From Thermoguttaceae bacterium (GTDB lineage Bacteria > Planctomycetota > Planctomycetia > Pirellulales > Thermoguttaceae), in contig JAFZAL010000174.1 in NCBI GenBank assembly GCA_017557195.1, positions 1-34,741 of the forward strand: a stretch of 34,741 nt of DNA, in the 5' to 3' direction. Below are positions 13,771-23,400 of this stretch, piece after piece (within the stretch, counting starts at the first letter, position 1; every line of letters begins with the position of its first letter). Under the pieces are notes generated by a model that was not told the DNA's origin, did not search any database, and worked only from the letters and a program-made list of their open reading frames with translations. The position numbers and the translations under genes are program-made.

Positions 13771-16656
13771 TTACGCATTCTTTTTTCGCCAGTACATCAG
13801 CCCCGCAGCGCCGAGAAGCAGCAGCGCCCACGTCGACGGTTCGGGAACGACGGCAACGGGGTCGGAAGACGCGCCGACAGTAAGATACAAACCGCCGCTT
13901 CCGCCGGTCAAGCTGAACAAGTCCCTATTGGTTCCCAGCCATTGCGAATAATCTTTGCCATCTGTAAATTTATTGCCGGCTACCAGCAAGTAAGAATTGT
14001 CATCCATCGTCCAGTCGTTAGGATCGCCGTCAAACGCCAGAGAAATCATGCGGTTTCCGGCGGTAAAGGTATTGTTTTCTCCGAGAACTAAAAGGTCGTG
14101 ATCATTGCCCTCGTCGGTATACGTTCCGAATTCAAACAGAGCCGTACCGCTGTTAACGATAACGTCGCCGGTAACGTTCAAAGTTCCCACGGAATTGCCG
14201 GGCGAAAAGACCGCGTTGTTGTTAATTTCGATGGACCCTACAAAGTAACCTTTGAAATCCAGTTCGCCTGCGTTGACAACAAAGGATCCAGCCGAAATGG
14301 TATTAGGAGAATTTATATTGTCGATTTTCAAAGTTCCAGAACCGGACTTGACAATCTGACCGGAGCCGGAAATGGCGTTGGCGCTTGTAATTACAATTGG
14401 GTCTGCGAGGTCGTCCTCGTAACCGAAATCCAATTGGGCGCCTTGGGCTATGGTTGTTGCGCCTGAACCCAACGAACCGGCGCCTGTCAGTTTGAGCGTA
14501 CCAGCTTGAATTGTTGTTGCGCCAGTATAGTAATTATTTCCGTTAATGGTCAGCGTTCCGCCGTCGTCTGACCCGTCGCTGGCTTTAACCAGATTGAACC
14601 AGTTGTACCAAAGGTTGCTGGAGTTTATTTCGCCTAAATCCCCGTTGACCGTTCCAGAACCAACGGTGAGAGTTGCATAAGGAAGATTCGCGGAAGATGC
14701 CGGATTGTGGCTATATCTGACCGTAGAACCAGAATCGGTATTGAGTACTTTAACAGTCAGATTTTTCGCGCTGTCTGTATGCAAAGTAGCTTTAGCGTTT
14801 TCACTCACATAAAGCGTTGCGTTTCCCAGGTTGGCATCTTTATTGAATGTTACAGCTCCTGTTACTTTAACCAAACCGGAAAATTCCTGCGCGTTATTGG
14901 TTGAAAAGTAAATCCAGGATTGATTGTCGGCATCCAAAATACCCTTCGTTACCAATTCCAGCGTTCCAGCGCCAGCTAAGGCTGTAGAAGTGTTGAAATT
15001 CTTGTTGTTGTACTCGTTGTTTACAATTTTGAGCGTACCGGCGGAAATTGTTGTTGTTCCGTTATAATAATAATTTCCATTAATGGTCAGCGTTCCGCCG
15101 TTTGCTGACCCGTCAGAGGCTTTAACCAGATGGACGTTGTTCCAATTCGTGTTTATTTTTCCAAGATTTCCGTTAATTTCGCCGCGCCCCACGGTAAGAG
15201 TTCCATAGCCGCTGTTAGGATTATTGGAACAAATGCGAACTTCTGAACCGGACTTCGTATTGAGTTCTTTAACCGCTAAGCTGGAAACCTTGCTGCTAAC
15301 GGAATGAAGACCGACAGAGCCGCCAGCTCCAACGTTTAAAACCGCGTTGCCCAAATTGAGAGTTGTAATAGCGTTGCTGTCGGTTTTAATCATAATTTTG
15401 GAAGCATTGACGACGTTGACGGTTCCGGTAAACGCCTGAGGCGTTGATGTATCAGTTGTGTTGATATTGAACACCGTCCAGTTATCTCCGGTGAAATCCA
15501 AACTCCCCGAACCCTTCAAAGCAGTTGATGTGGCAAAAACCTGATAATTGCTTCCACTTAACTTGTTGGTAAGTTCCAGCGTTCCGCCCTGTTGAATTTC
15601 GGTAGAGCCAGTAAATTTAGGCGTTCCACTCAAAATTAAGGTTCCACCGTTTTCAACAACAGTATCGCCAGAATAAGTGGGAGTTCCGGTCATTTTTAAG
15701 GTCCCGCCTTTAACGTCAACCTTGCTGGTGTATTGAGGATTTCCGCTTATCGTTAAGGTTCCGCCTTCAACAACCGTTTCGCCAAAATAGTAAAGCGGTC
15801 CGCTTAAAGTTAATTCTCCTCCGCTTTCCGTACCGTCGTTGCCTTTAGTTAAATTTATATGGTTTACATAACGGTAAGAGCCATTTGGCGGATAGTCATT
15901 GTTATCTTGAAGTCGACCGATTTCTCCGGCGAAAGTTCCGCTGTAAACGGTTAAATTGCAGAACATTTCTGGTTTATCAAGATGTGTTGTTGAATCAATA
16001 GTGGAGGAATCGATGTTAATAATTCTACCGTACTTGTTGCCATTTAACGTTCCAATTGTCAAACTTGAACTGCCTTTGTAAAACGCCAATTCCGAAAAGC
16101 CTTTGGAACTTCCGTTAATTTCTAACGCAGCATTTGGCAAGCTGAGGTTTACCGCTTTACTGGAATCGCCAAGCCTTACGCGCCATTTGGCAGTTATGCT
16201 GGTATCATTTATTTGAATCGTTCCTGTAAATGGCTGTTGTGCGCTGTTTGAAATGTCGAAATTGATGTTATTGCCGAACATTTGCAGCGTTCCAGAGCCG
16301 GCAAGTCCGCTTGAAGTTGTGAAATTGTTTTTGAATACCAACGATCCGCCGTTAATTGTGGTTGTTCCGGTAAATGTATTAGCGCCGGTAAGAGTAAGCG
16401 CGCCATCGCCGGTTTTGGTAACGTATCCATCGCCAGAAATAACACCAGAATAGGTTGCGGTGTTTGTAATGTCAAAAATCGCGTCTGTGGTAATATTTCC
16501 CGTTGGAATGGGATTAGGAGAACCCGTATCAGAATAAGTAGTTTCCGCCTGCATGACAGATCCCGCCAACAGAACAGCCAGAGCTAACAGAGCGCTTCTG
16601 ACGCTCGTTAAAATGCGGTGTGAAATACGAATAGACGGACTTATCGTCTTAGCCAT
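13771..16656 (-). CDS. PEP-CTERM beta-strand-repeat surface protein, 961 aa
   Basis: This is an exported, probably surface-exposed adhesin-like protein. The signal peptide spans about 1-38 (ALLALAVLLAGSVMQAE). The body is a right-handed beta-helix type series of autotransporter-associated beta-strand repeats (PF12951-like), e.g. TKTGDGALTLTGANTFTG and GTTTINGGSLVF. Within it a longer block recurs three times (VKELN..., then a GTLTVGSG/GRG...NGNLG core, then VKASDGS..GGTLTING), near residues 440-520, 630-720 and earlier in degenerate form. The C-terminal part has AVFSPGNSVGTLNVTGDV and a PEP-CTERM signal (VPEPSTW, helix, YWRKKNA). ATG 16656 has AGAAGGAG 7 nt upstream in a leader shared with the LamG gene. 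It is a close relative of the next protein, 84 bp upstream, and its last 23 codons are almost identical in DNA. No enzymatic motif was seen. Confidence 0.92.
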   Translation of the reverse strand: MAKTISPSIRISHRILTSVRSALLALAVLLAGSVMQAETTYSDTGSPNPIPTGNITTDAIFDITNTATYSGVISGDGYVTKTGDGALTLTGANTFTGTTTINGGSLVFKNNFTTSSGLAGSGTLQMFGNNINFDISNSAQQPFTGTIQINDTSITAKWRVRLGDSSKAVNLSLPNAALEINGSSKGFSELAFYKGSSSLTIGTLNGNKYGRIINIDSSTIDSTTHLDKPEMFCNLTVYSGTFAGEIGRLQDNNDYPPNGSYRYVNHINLTKGNDGTESGGELTLSGPLYYFGETVVEGGTLTISGNPQYTSKVDVKGGTLKMTGTPTYSGDTVVENGGTLILSGTPKFTGSTEIQQGGTLELTNKLSGSNYQVFATSTALKGSGSLDFTGDNWTVFNINTTDTSTPQAFTGTVNVVNASKIMIKTDSNAITTLNLGNAVLNVGAGGSVGLHSVSSKVSSLAVKELNTKSGSEVRICSNNPNSGYGTLTVGRGEINGNLGKINTNWNNVHLVKASDGSANGGTLTINGNYYYNGTTTISAGTLKIVNNEYNNKNFNTSTALAGAGTLELVTKGILDADNQSWIYFSTNNAQEFSGLVKVTGAVTFNKDANLGNATLYVSENAKATLHTDSAKNLTVKVLNTDSGSTVRYSHNPASSANLPYATLTVGSGTVNGDLGEINSSNLWYNWFNLVKASDGSDDGGTLTINGNNYYTGATTIQAGTLKLTGAGSLGSGATTIAQGAQLDFGYEDDLADPIVITSANAISGSGQIVKSGSGTLKIDNINSPNTISAGSFVVNAGELDFKGYFVGSIEINNNAVFSPGNSVGTLNVTGDVIVNSGTALFEFGTYTDEGNDHDLLVLGENNTFTAGNRMISLAFDGDPNDWTMDDNSYLLVAGNKFTDGKDYSQWLGTNRDLFSLTGGSGGLYLTVGASSDPVAVVPEPSTWALLLLGAAGLMYWRKKNA

Positions 16657-16690
16657 GTTTTTACTCCTTCTATTGGGTAAAACTGGGTTA
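16657..16690 (-). promoter_or_regulatory. Leader shared by PEP-CTERM genes
   Basis: The minus strand reads CCCAGTTTTACCCA, then ATAGAAGGAGTAAAAAC before the ATG. The LamG gene (4739-4770) has CCAGTTTTACCCA, then a slightly longer link and AGAAGGAGTAAAATA. The 2400-residue gene (27647-27675) has GGTTTACTCAAATACGGAGTAAAAAC. The 1125-residue gene lacks it. This similarity goes beyond the ribosome binding site and may reflect shared ancestry or common control. Confidence 0.65.
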
Positions 16691-16703
16691 TGGGTATATA
16701 AAC

Positions 16704-16732
16704 AATCTATGCGAACGAAACGCCATTGACAA
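16704..16732 (-). promoter_or_regulatory. Sigma70-type promoter for the 961-aa gene
   Basis: On the minus strand TTGTCA (16727-16732), 17-bp spacer, TAGATT (16704-16709), 48 bp before the start codon and directly after the upstream gene's stop codon, so this gene can be expressed on its own. Confidence 0.65.
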
Positions 16733-16740
16733 AATACGAA

Positions 16741-19700
16741 TTACGCATTCTTTTTTCGCCAGTACATCAGCCCCGCAGCGCCGAGAAGCAACAGCGCCCA
16801 AGTTGACGGTTCAGGAACGCCGGAGCCGGGTTCGGGTCCGGGACCAGGTCCAGGTCCGGGACCAGGTCCAGGTCCGGGATCGGCGCCAGCGACAAGATAC
16901 AAACCGTTGGGTCCGTTTTCCAGAGCGAACAGCCCGCCGAAATCGTCCGTCAGCGAGATGTCGCCAATAAAGTTGGAACTGGAAATCAATTGAATGCCGC
17001 CGTCGTTGAAAATTGTCGCCCAATCTTCTTCGTCTCCGTTGAGGAAGGACAATTCAATTGAAGAAGCGCCAGCGGTGAACGCGTTGTCGGCTCCGAGAAC
17101 TAACAACTTGTCAAACTCGCCTGAGTCAAACGATCCGAATTCAAACAGAACTGTACCGCCGTCTTGAACGGTTACGTTGCCAGTAACGCTGAGCGTTCCG
17201 ATGGAATCGCCAGGCGAAAGAACGCCTTCTGCGCCGATAATCATGGCGCCGGTAAAGTCTCCACTGAAATCCAGTTCGCCAGCCTCGACAGTAAACAAAT
17301 CAGCCGAAATGGTACTGGGAGCATCGGCATTGTCAATTGTCAAAGTTCCAGAACCGGACTTGACAATCTTACCAGCGCCGGAAATCGGGTTGGCGGTTGT
17401 GATAGCAACCTGTTTTTCGTCGCCGTCGGCAACTTCAAATTCTAACGTTCCAGCTTCGCGGATGGTTGTTGCGCCTTTGCTTAACGTGGCGTCGTCTGTC
17501 AGTTTGAGAACGCCTGCTTGAACGTCAATTGTCCCGGTGTAGAAGTTTGTACCCGAAACGGTCAGCGTGCCGCCGTCTTCCGACCCGTTAGAGACTTTAA
17601 CCAGATTGACCCAGTTATACCACGGATTTGAATTGTGCGTTTCGCCCAAATTCCCGTTGACGGTTCCAGAACCGACGGTGAGCGTTCCGTAATTACCCGT
17701 GCCCGGGTTGTTGGAGCAAAGGCGAACTGTAGAGCCGGGTTCAGTGTTGAGTTCCTTGACGGTCAAATTGGAAATCGCCCCGTTGTTGACAAACATGCCG
17801 AGGATGACGTCTTCCGCAATGTTAATCGTGCCGTTGCCCAGGTTGAGCGGTTTTGCGGCGCCGCTTGTACGAATCATGGTATTGCTCAAAACGTCGACAG
17901 AGCCGGTAAACGCTTGAGGCTCGTCGGAGCTGGCGTTGATGGCGAACCCAATCCAGTCATTGCCTTGAAGTTCTAACGTTCCTGAACCGTTCAGAGCCGT
18001 TGACGAAGCGAAGTACTTGTATCCTGTATCGTTGTTTTCAAAGCGGATTTTACCGGCGTCGATTGTCGTTGAGCCAGTATAATAATCCTCCCCTTTAATG
18101 GTGAGCGTTCCGCCGTCTTCCGAGCCGTCTGAGACTTTAACCAGATTGACCCAGTTATTATAGTTGTCAGTAGCCACGCCTAAATTTCCGCTGACCGTTC
18201 CAGAACCAACAGTAAGCGTTCCGAATTTTCCTTCGCCGGGCGAGGTCGTGCAAAGACGAATTGTAGATCCGGCATCAGTATTAAGTTCTTTTACTGTCAG
18301 CGTTGAAACGTTTCCGCTGTTGACGTGCAAGCCGACAGTTGCATTCTTGCCAAGATTCAGCGCAGCGTTGCCCAGGTTGAGGTCTTTGACTGCGTTGGCT
18401 TCGTTTTTAATCATGATTTTGGAGGCGTCGGCAACGCTGACGGTTCCCGTAAACGCCTGCGGCGTTGTATCATCGGTATTGATGCTGAACACAGTCCAGT
18501 TAACGCCGGTGAAATTCAAATTGCCCGAACCTTTCAAAGCAGTTGAACGGGAATAATACTGATAATTGGTATCGCCGGTGAGTGCGTTGGTAATTTCCAG
18601 CGTTCCGCCTTCGATCGTGGTTGAGCCGTAGAAATCCATGATTCTATTGGACAGCGTCAGCGTTCCGCCGGTTTCCGTTCCGTCGTGGGCTTTAACCAAA
18701 TTGATATAGTTTGTATACGGATAAGAGTTTTCGTTTTCTCTTCGACCGATTTCTCCGCCGAACGTTCCATTGCCGATGGTTAAAGTACTGAAGTCTTCCA
18801 GCTCTGTGAGTTTTGAAGACGAATCGAGGTTAAGAATTCTGCCGTACCCGTTGTCTGTTAACGTACCAATCGTGAAGCTGGAATTTTTATACTCAAACGC
18901 CAATTCAGAGTACTTGCCGGACGTGTTTCCATTCATGACTAACGTCGCTTTCGGCAGGCTGACGTCCGTTGCGGAATATTCCGTTTTCAAAGCGTTGTTG
19001 TCCCATGAATACGTTGCAGCTGCGAGTTTAGTGCGTCCGTTGGCTGTAATGCTTTCGTCGAACAGCTGAATCGTTCCCGTAAATTCAGACGGGGAATCGC
19101 TGAGAATGTTGAAATACTTGTTGTTGCCGGACAGCTTCAGCGTTCCGGAACCCGTCAGAGCGCTGGACGTTACAAAATTGCTGCCGGAAATGACTAACGT
19201 TCCGCCTTCGATGTTTGTCTTGCCTCTGAGATAAACGGGACCGGACAGAGTGAGCGTACCGCCGTCTGCCGTACCGTCGCTGGCTTTTGTCAAATTGAAG
19301 TAGTTGACTTTAGCGGTGCCTTTACCGGGCAAGTCAGCGCCGCCGTTTGCCATGCGTCCCAACTCGCCGGAAAACGCTCCGGATTTCAACGAAAGCGTGT
19401 TTAAGTCGTCAGCGGCTATCGAGTCGTTTAAGTTCATAACGCGAGCGTACCCATTTGTAGTTATAACGTCGTTAAACGATACGGTTTTTGCAATGCCGTT
19501 GAATGCAATTTCAGTATTATAGTTTGAGCTGCCCCCAAGGACTCTTAGCGTAGCGGCGCTGAGATTGGCGTCAGTTGCCAAGTAAAGTCTGGTAGCAGAG
19601 TTGATCTGAAAGACGCCTGTAAGAGCCTGAGGCGTTGAAGGGTCAGCCGTGAAGTTCAGGGTCATATTTCTGTTGCTTGTGCCGTTGACGCCTTCAATCG

Positions 19701-20118
19701 CTATTTTCCCGTTTCCCGCAAACCCGGCAGAGGTAATCGATGTATTTGAACCATTGCCCTTAAACACCAATACGTAACAATCAACAGTGGAAACGCCCGT
19801 AAATGGAAAGGCGCCTTGAAGGTTAACTCTCCCTCCGCTGTCCGTTCCCCAAGTTCCGGTTGCGAACAGGTTTGTAGGAACCGTGCCGGAAACGTCGCTG
19901 ACTGTTCCAGTATATTTGATTTCGCCATTTACAGCGTTGAGTTCCAAATCACCGCTGGTCGCGTCGCCGGAAATGGTTGAGGGAATGGTATCGCCGAGCG
20001 TATAAGTAACGCGATCCGCATTAGCTGGGCTGACAAACAAGCCGACAACCAGCGCGGCAATAACCGCAACAAACGAATTAATCGAAATCTGACGGGAAAA
20101 GGATTTAACGACAGCCAT
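16741..20118 (-). CDS. PEP-CTERM beta-strand-repeat surface protein, 1125 aa
   Basis: This exported adhesin-like protein has a signal peptide (about 1-34, AALVVGLFVSPANA). Long beta-helix repeats follow, with a block of about 130-150 residues repeated several times (LNLGN...LTVKELNT..GSTIRLC, GTLTVGSGTVSGNLG, NWVNLVKVSDGSEDGGTLTI). The Leu-Asn-Thr/Arg-Leu-Cys lines put a Cys at the same place in each repeat. LSPGDSIGTLSVTGNV precedes a (Gly-Pro)n linker (about 1083-1099) and a PEP-CTERM tail (VPEPSTW, helix, YWRKKNA). The linker would hold the repeat domain away from the anchor. ATG 20118 follows CTGGAG with 5-6 nt spacing. The protein is a paralogue of its 961-residue neighbour; both share blocks in the same order. 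The ligand is unknown. Confidence 0.92.
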   Translation of the reverse strand: MAVVKSFSRQISINSFVAVIAALVVGLFVSPANADRVTYTLGDTIPSTISGDATSGDLELNAVNGEIKYTGTVSDVSGTVPTNLFATGTWGTDSGGRVNLQGAFPFTGVSTVDCYVLVFKGNGSNTSITSAGFAGNGKIAIEGVNGTSNRNMTLNFTADPSTPQALTGVFQINSATRLYLATDANLSAATLRVLGGSSNYNTEIAFNGIAKTVSFNDVITTNGYARVMNLNDSIAADDLNTLSLKSGAFSGELGRMANGGADLPGKGTAKVNYFNLTKASDGTADGGTLTLSGPVYLRGKTNIEGGTLVISGSNFVTSSALTGSGTLKLSGNNKYFNILSDSPSEFTGTIQLFDESITANGRTKLAAATYSWDNNALKTEYSATDVSLPKATLVMNGNTSGKYSELAFEYKNSSFTIGTLTDNGYGRILNLDSSSKLTELEDFSTLTIGNGTFGGEIGRRENENSYPYTNYINLVKAHDGTETGGTLTLSNRIMDFYGSTTIEGGTLEITNALTGDTNYQYYSRSTALKGSGNLNFTGVNWTVFSINTDDTTPQAFTGTVSVADASKIMIKNEANAVKDLNLGNAALNLGKNATVGLHVNSGNVSTLTVKELNTDAGSTIRLCTTSPGEGKFGTLTVGSGTVSGNLGVATDNYNNWVNLVKVSDGSEDGGTLTIKGEDYYTGSTTIDAGKIRFENNDTGYKYFASSTALNGSGTLELQGNDWIGFAINASSDEPQAFTGSVDVLSNTMIRTSGAAKPLNLGNGTINIAEDVILGMFVNNGAISNLTVKELNTEPGSTVRLCSNNPGTGNYGTLTVGSGTVNGNLGETHNSNPWYNWVNLVKVSNGSEDGGTLTVSGTNFYTGTIDVQAGVLKLTDDATLSKGATTIREAGTLEFEVADGDEKQVAITTANPISGAGKIVKSGSGTLTIDNADAPSTISADLFTVEAGELDFSGDFTGAMIIGAEGVLSPGDSIGTLSVTGNVTVQDGGTVLFEFGSFDSGEFDKLLVLGADNAFTAGASSIELSFLNGDEEDWATIFNDGGIQLISSSNFIGDISLTDDFGGLFALENGPNGLYLVAGADPGPGPGPGPGPGPGPEPGSGVPEPSTWALLLLGAAGLMYWRKKNA
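16826..16879 (-). repeat. Minisatellite encoding the Gly-Pro linker
   Basis: Units of 6 bp alternating between GGTCCG/GGACCA/GGTCCA forms on the + strand encode Gly-Pro pairs before the PEP-CTERM signal. A 12-18 bp higher-order unit (GGACCAGGTCCAGGTCCG) occurs twice. Gains or losses of 6 bp would keep the frame and change linker length. Confidence 0.8.
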
Positions 20119-20225
20119 CGTATTCTCCAGTAAAATCTTATAGTTTGGGAAAATTTGATATTCAAGGAAAGCTACAGCGAAATGTACAGATACAATTCGC
20201 CTATATAACTCATGTATTATAATAT

Positions 20226-20254
20226 ATTATAACCAGAAAATTAAAAATCGTCAA
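20226..20254 (-). promoter_or_regulatory. Sigma70-type promoter for the 1125-aa gene
   Basis: On the minus strand TTGACG (20249-20254), 17-bp spacer, TATAAT (20226-20231); a second TATAAT lies 10 bp further down (20216-20221). The leader is about 100 nt. Confidence 0.75.
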
Positions 20255-20340
20255 GCAAATTAAAGAATTTTTCAGAATTTTTATGAGAAATTAACAAGAG
20301 ATTTAGGGAATAAACGGTTAGGGGAAGAGGGCAGGACATC

Positions 20341-20370
20341 TGGATTGCGGCGGCTTGGCGCCGCTTTAAA
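20341..20370 (+). repeat. GCGGC-hairpin repeat, copy 4
   Basis: TGGATTGCGGC leads into the hairpin GCGGC-TTGGC-GCCGC and then TTTAAA. The flank is like the copies at 2301, 13628 and 13738. Confidence 0.6.
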
Positions 20371-20374
20371 AGAA

Positions 20375-20412
20375 AAAAGCAAGAGTTCCGTTTTCGCGTT
20401 ACTCTCGCTTTT
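20375..20412 (-). terminator. Terminator after the 2400-aa gene
   Basis: On the minus strand AAAAGCGAGAGT and ACTCTTGCTTTT form a stem with one G-T/mismatch position around a 14-nt loop, running into a TTTTTCTTTT run. It lies 31 bp past the stop codon. Between them is a short AATGCGT/AATTCGT heptamer array (about 20424-20452) that includes the stop codon. Confidence 0.65.
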
Positions 20413-20443
20413 CAATTTAGCGCTACGCTTGCGTAATTACGAA

Positions 20444-23400
20444 TTACGCATTCTTTCTCTTCCGCCAGAACAGCAATCCCGCGGCGCCAAGAACCAGCAG
20501 CGCCCACGTCGACGGTTCCGGAACGCCAGAGCCGGGTTCAATTGGATCAGAACCAGCGCCAAGAACCAGATAAAGACCATCCACTCTGCCTTCCAGACCG
20601 AACAGACCAGAAATGTCGTCCAGCCGCGAAGAAAGGTCGCCAAGGATGGAAAATCCGTCGTCAGAGACCAGTTGGTATCCGGTGTCGTCTAAAGCAGCCG
20701 CCCAGAGGTCAGCGTCGTTACCTTCAAAGAACAGCTTGATAATCGAGTTGGGTTGAATGACAAATTCGCCGCCGTCGATGGTAAGCGTATCGTATTGGTT
20801 AAGAGCCGGGTCTTCTTCGTTGTAGGCGCTGAACTCGAACAAGCCCGTAGCTCTGCCGTCAATGGTAACGTCGCCGTAGACAGTCAAGTCGCCGACGGAG
20901 TTGCCGGGCGAAAGCGTTGCACCGGACTCGACGAACAAGTCGCCGTTGTACTCTCCCTTGAAGTCCAGTTCGCCCTTTTCAACAGCAAAGTCGCCTGCGC
21001 TGAACTGTTCGCCGGTTGCCAGAATCTTGAGCTTGCCTTCGCCCGTCTTGATAACTTTGCCGCCAGAAACGGTCGTTTCGCTTTCAGCGAAGTTCAGACT
21101 CTTGTCAGGTCCCGCAGGAACGTTGTATTCCAAAACTGCGTCGCCAGTTATTTCAATTGAGCTGTTGTTTGCTTCAATAGCGTCGCCAGTCAGAGCGAGC
21201 GTTCCTTCAGAAACCTTTGTATTGCCGGAATACGTGTTTTCGCCGGAAGAAAGAGTCAACGTACCAGCGCCGGTCTTTTCCAAATTCCCTGCGCCAGAGA
21301 CAACGCCATCGAGCGTCAGTGTACGACCCGTTCCGATATTAAATTCGCCGTCGCCGTTCATTGTAACGTCGCCGCCATACGACGCGTTCATGCTATCGCC
21401 ATCAGTAAACTGTACGCCCTGTTTGTCCGCCCCGTCAATCGTCCATGAATCCAGAGTAGCGTCTGAATTGGGGAAATACCAAGGTTCGACGGGGACGTCT
21501 CCGTTTGCCGTTACAAGCAAAATCGCGTTATTCGTCGCAGCTAGCTTCCAATCGCTTGACGTCGTTCCGTTGACAGCAACTTTAACGTTGCTGGGATTGA
21601 AGCTTTCAAAATTAGTTATGGCTCCGGTAATAATTGGAAAACCGTCTGCATAAGTACTAATAACATTCCACCAATCTTCTTCAGAGCTGGAATTGAACGT
21701 CAGGTTAATAATGCCGGAATTCATGCTGGCGGACGAAACTTTGAGCCAGTCCGTGTCATAATTATACCCTTCGGAATCGACCAGAGCGCTGTTGTTAAAA
21801 TCAAAACTGATAGTTCCGCCGCTGAGAGTCAGCGAGCCGATTGTAATCTCGCTGGACGTTGACGTTTCGCCAACGACAAGGGTTCCGCCTTGTCCGAGTT
21901 CAAACGCGATGCCGTTCAAATTCGCACCTGTCTGGAACGTCGCGCTCGTCGCCGAGGCAACTGTAACTTTAGACGTTGCCAGACTGGCGGCTGACGTTAC
22001 AAGGAGAGTTCCGCCTGAAACCGTCGTCTCGCCGGTATACGTATAATTATTATCGGAAATAGTCAGCGTACCAGACCCGGTTTTTGTAACAGCGCCGGTT
22101 CCGGAAATGGCGTTGCTAAACGACTGATCGGATTCGTGAGCGAATTCCAAAGTCCCGTTGTTTTCAACTGCGCCAGATCCCAGCGTACCGGAGCCAGACA
22201 GTTTAATCGTACCTTCGGAAATGACCGTCTTGCCAGTCATTGTGTTGGCGGCAGTTAATTCCATCGTACCAGCGCCAGTCTTTCGGATTTCACTCGCATT
22301 TTTAAGCGCGCCGTCGGTTTTATAGACGGGATCCGCAATTACAGAGGAAATAACAAGGTCGGAAACGTTATCGTTTACAGACGCGTTTGCGCTGGTAATT
22401 TCGGCGACGTTAATAGTCGCGACAGAATTTCCAGCGCTAATCACGTCGCTGATATCGCCAAAGGCAATCGTGGCGTCGGGCTTGCTTGGATCCGAACTGA
22501 AAAGAACAGGCGCGCCGGCTGTGTTGTCGTCATTTCGGGCGACTGTAACATTTAACAGCTTGTACGCTTTCCACGTTTCATGTCCGTCGGATGCGTACAA
22601 CTGTCCGCCGTTTTTGAACGTTGTATTCTGGAGGAAGTTGTAAAACGCGCCATCGTTGGAAATCTTGCCTCCGTTAACGACAAAGTTAATCGGGGCGTAA
22701 TTGTGAGCGTTTTTCAAAACGTCCTGATTGCCAAACATCAGTTCCCCTCCACTGTTGACGTAAACGTAGCGGGTGTCCGAAACTAATCCAATCGGAGAAT
22801 TGCCGCTGGAACCTTTGCCTGTCAATCGGAGCGTTCCGCCGTTAATGGTAGCGTTTCCGGTAAACGAACTTCCGCCGTTGGTAAACGTTTGAGTTCCCTC
22901 TCCGCTGGCGTTGACAATCAGTTCAACGTTGCTTTCGATAGTTCCACCGTAGGACAGATTTTGAGAGGTAATATCGAACGTTACAACAGATTTTGTACCT
23001 GTTGTATTGTAAATTCTGCCTTTTTTATTGTTCGCCTCATCGTCCACAACGCCCTTGAATTTCTGGCTGAACCCGTTCATGTCGAGATAGCCGTAGTTGT
23101 ACAGAACGCCGGCGTTGGCGCCGAGGGGCTGTTCAGCCGCCAGACGCGTTTGACCTCTGGACGACGTACTTGCCCAACCGGTTTGGAAGGGACCGGTAAA
23201 CGCATCGCCGTTAGAGTGAGTCTTCAGAATCAGCCACCCGGAATCGGAAACCAGCTTCAGTTTGGCAGAGCCTGTTACATTCCCGGTAAGGGTGATGCTT
23301 TTGCTCCAACCGGCTTTAAACCCGGTTTCGGTCATGACGTTCAAATCGTTTGTTACGGTGATGTTATTGTTGTTGTTCTGAATAGTTCCGCCGTTGAGGT

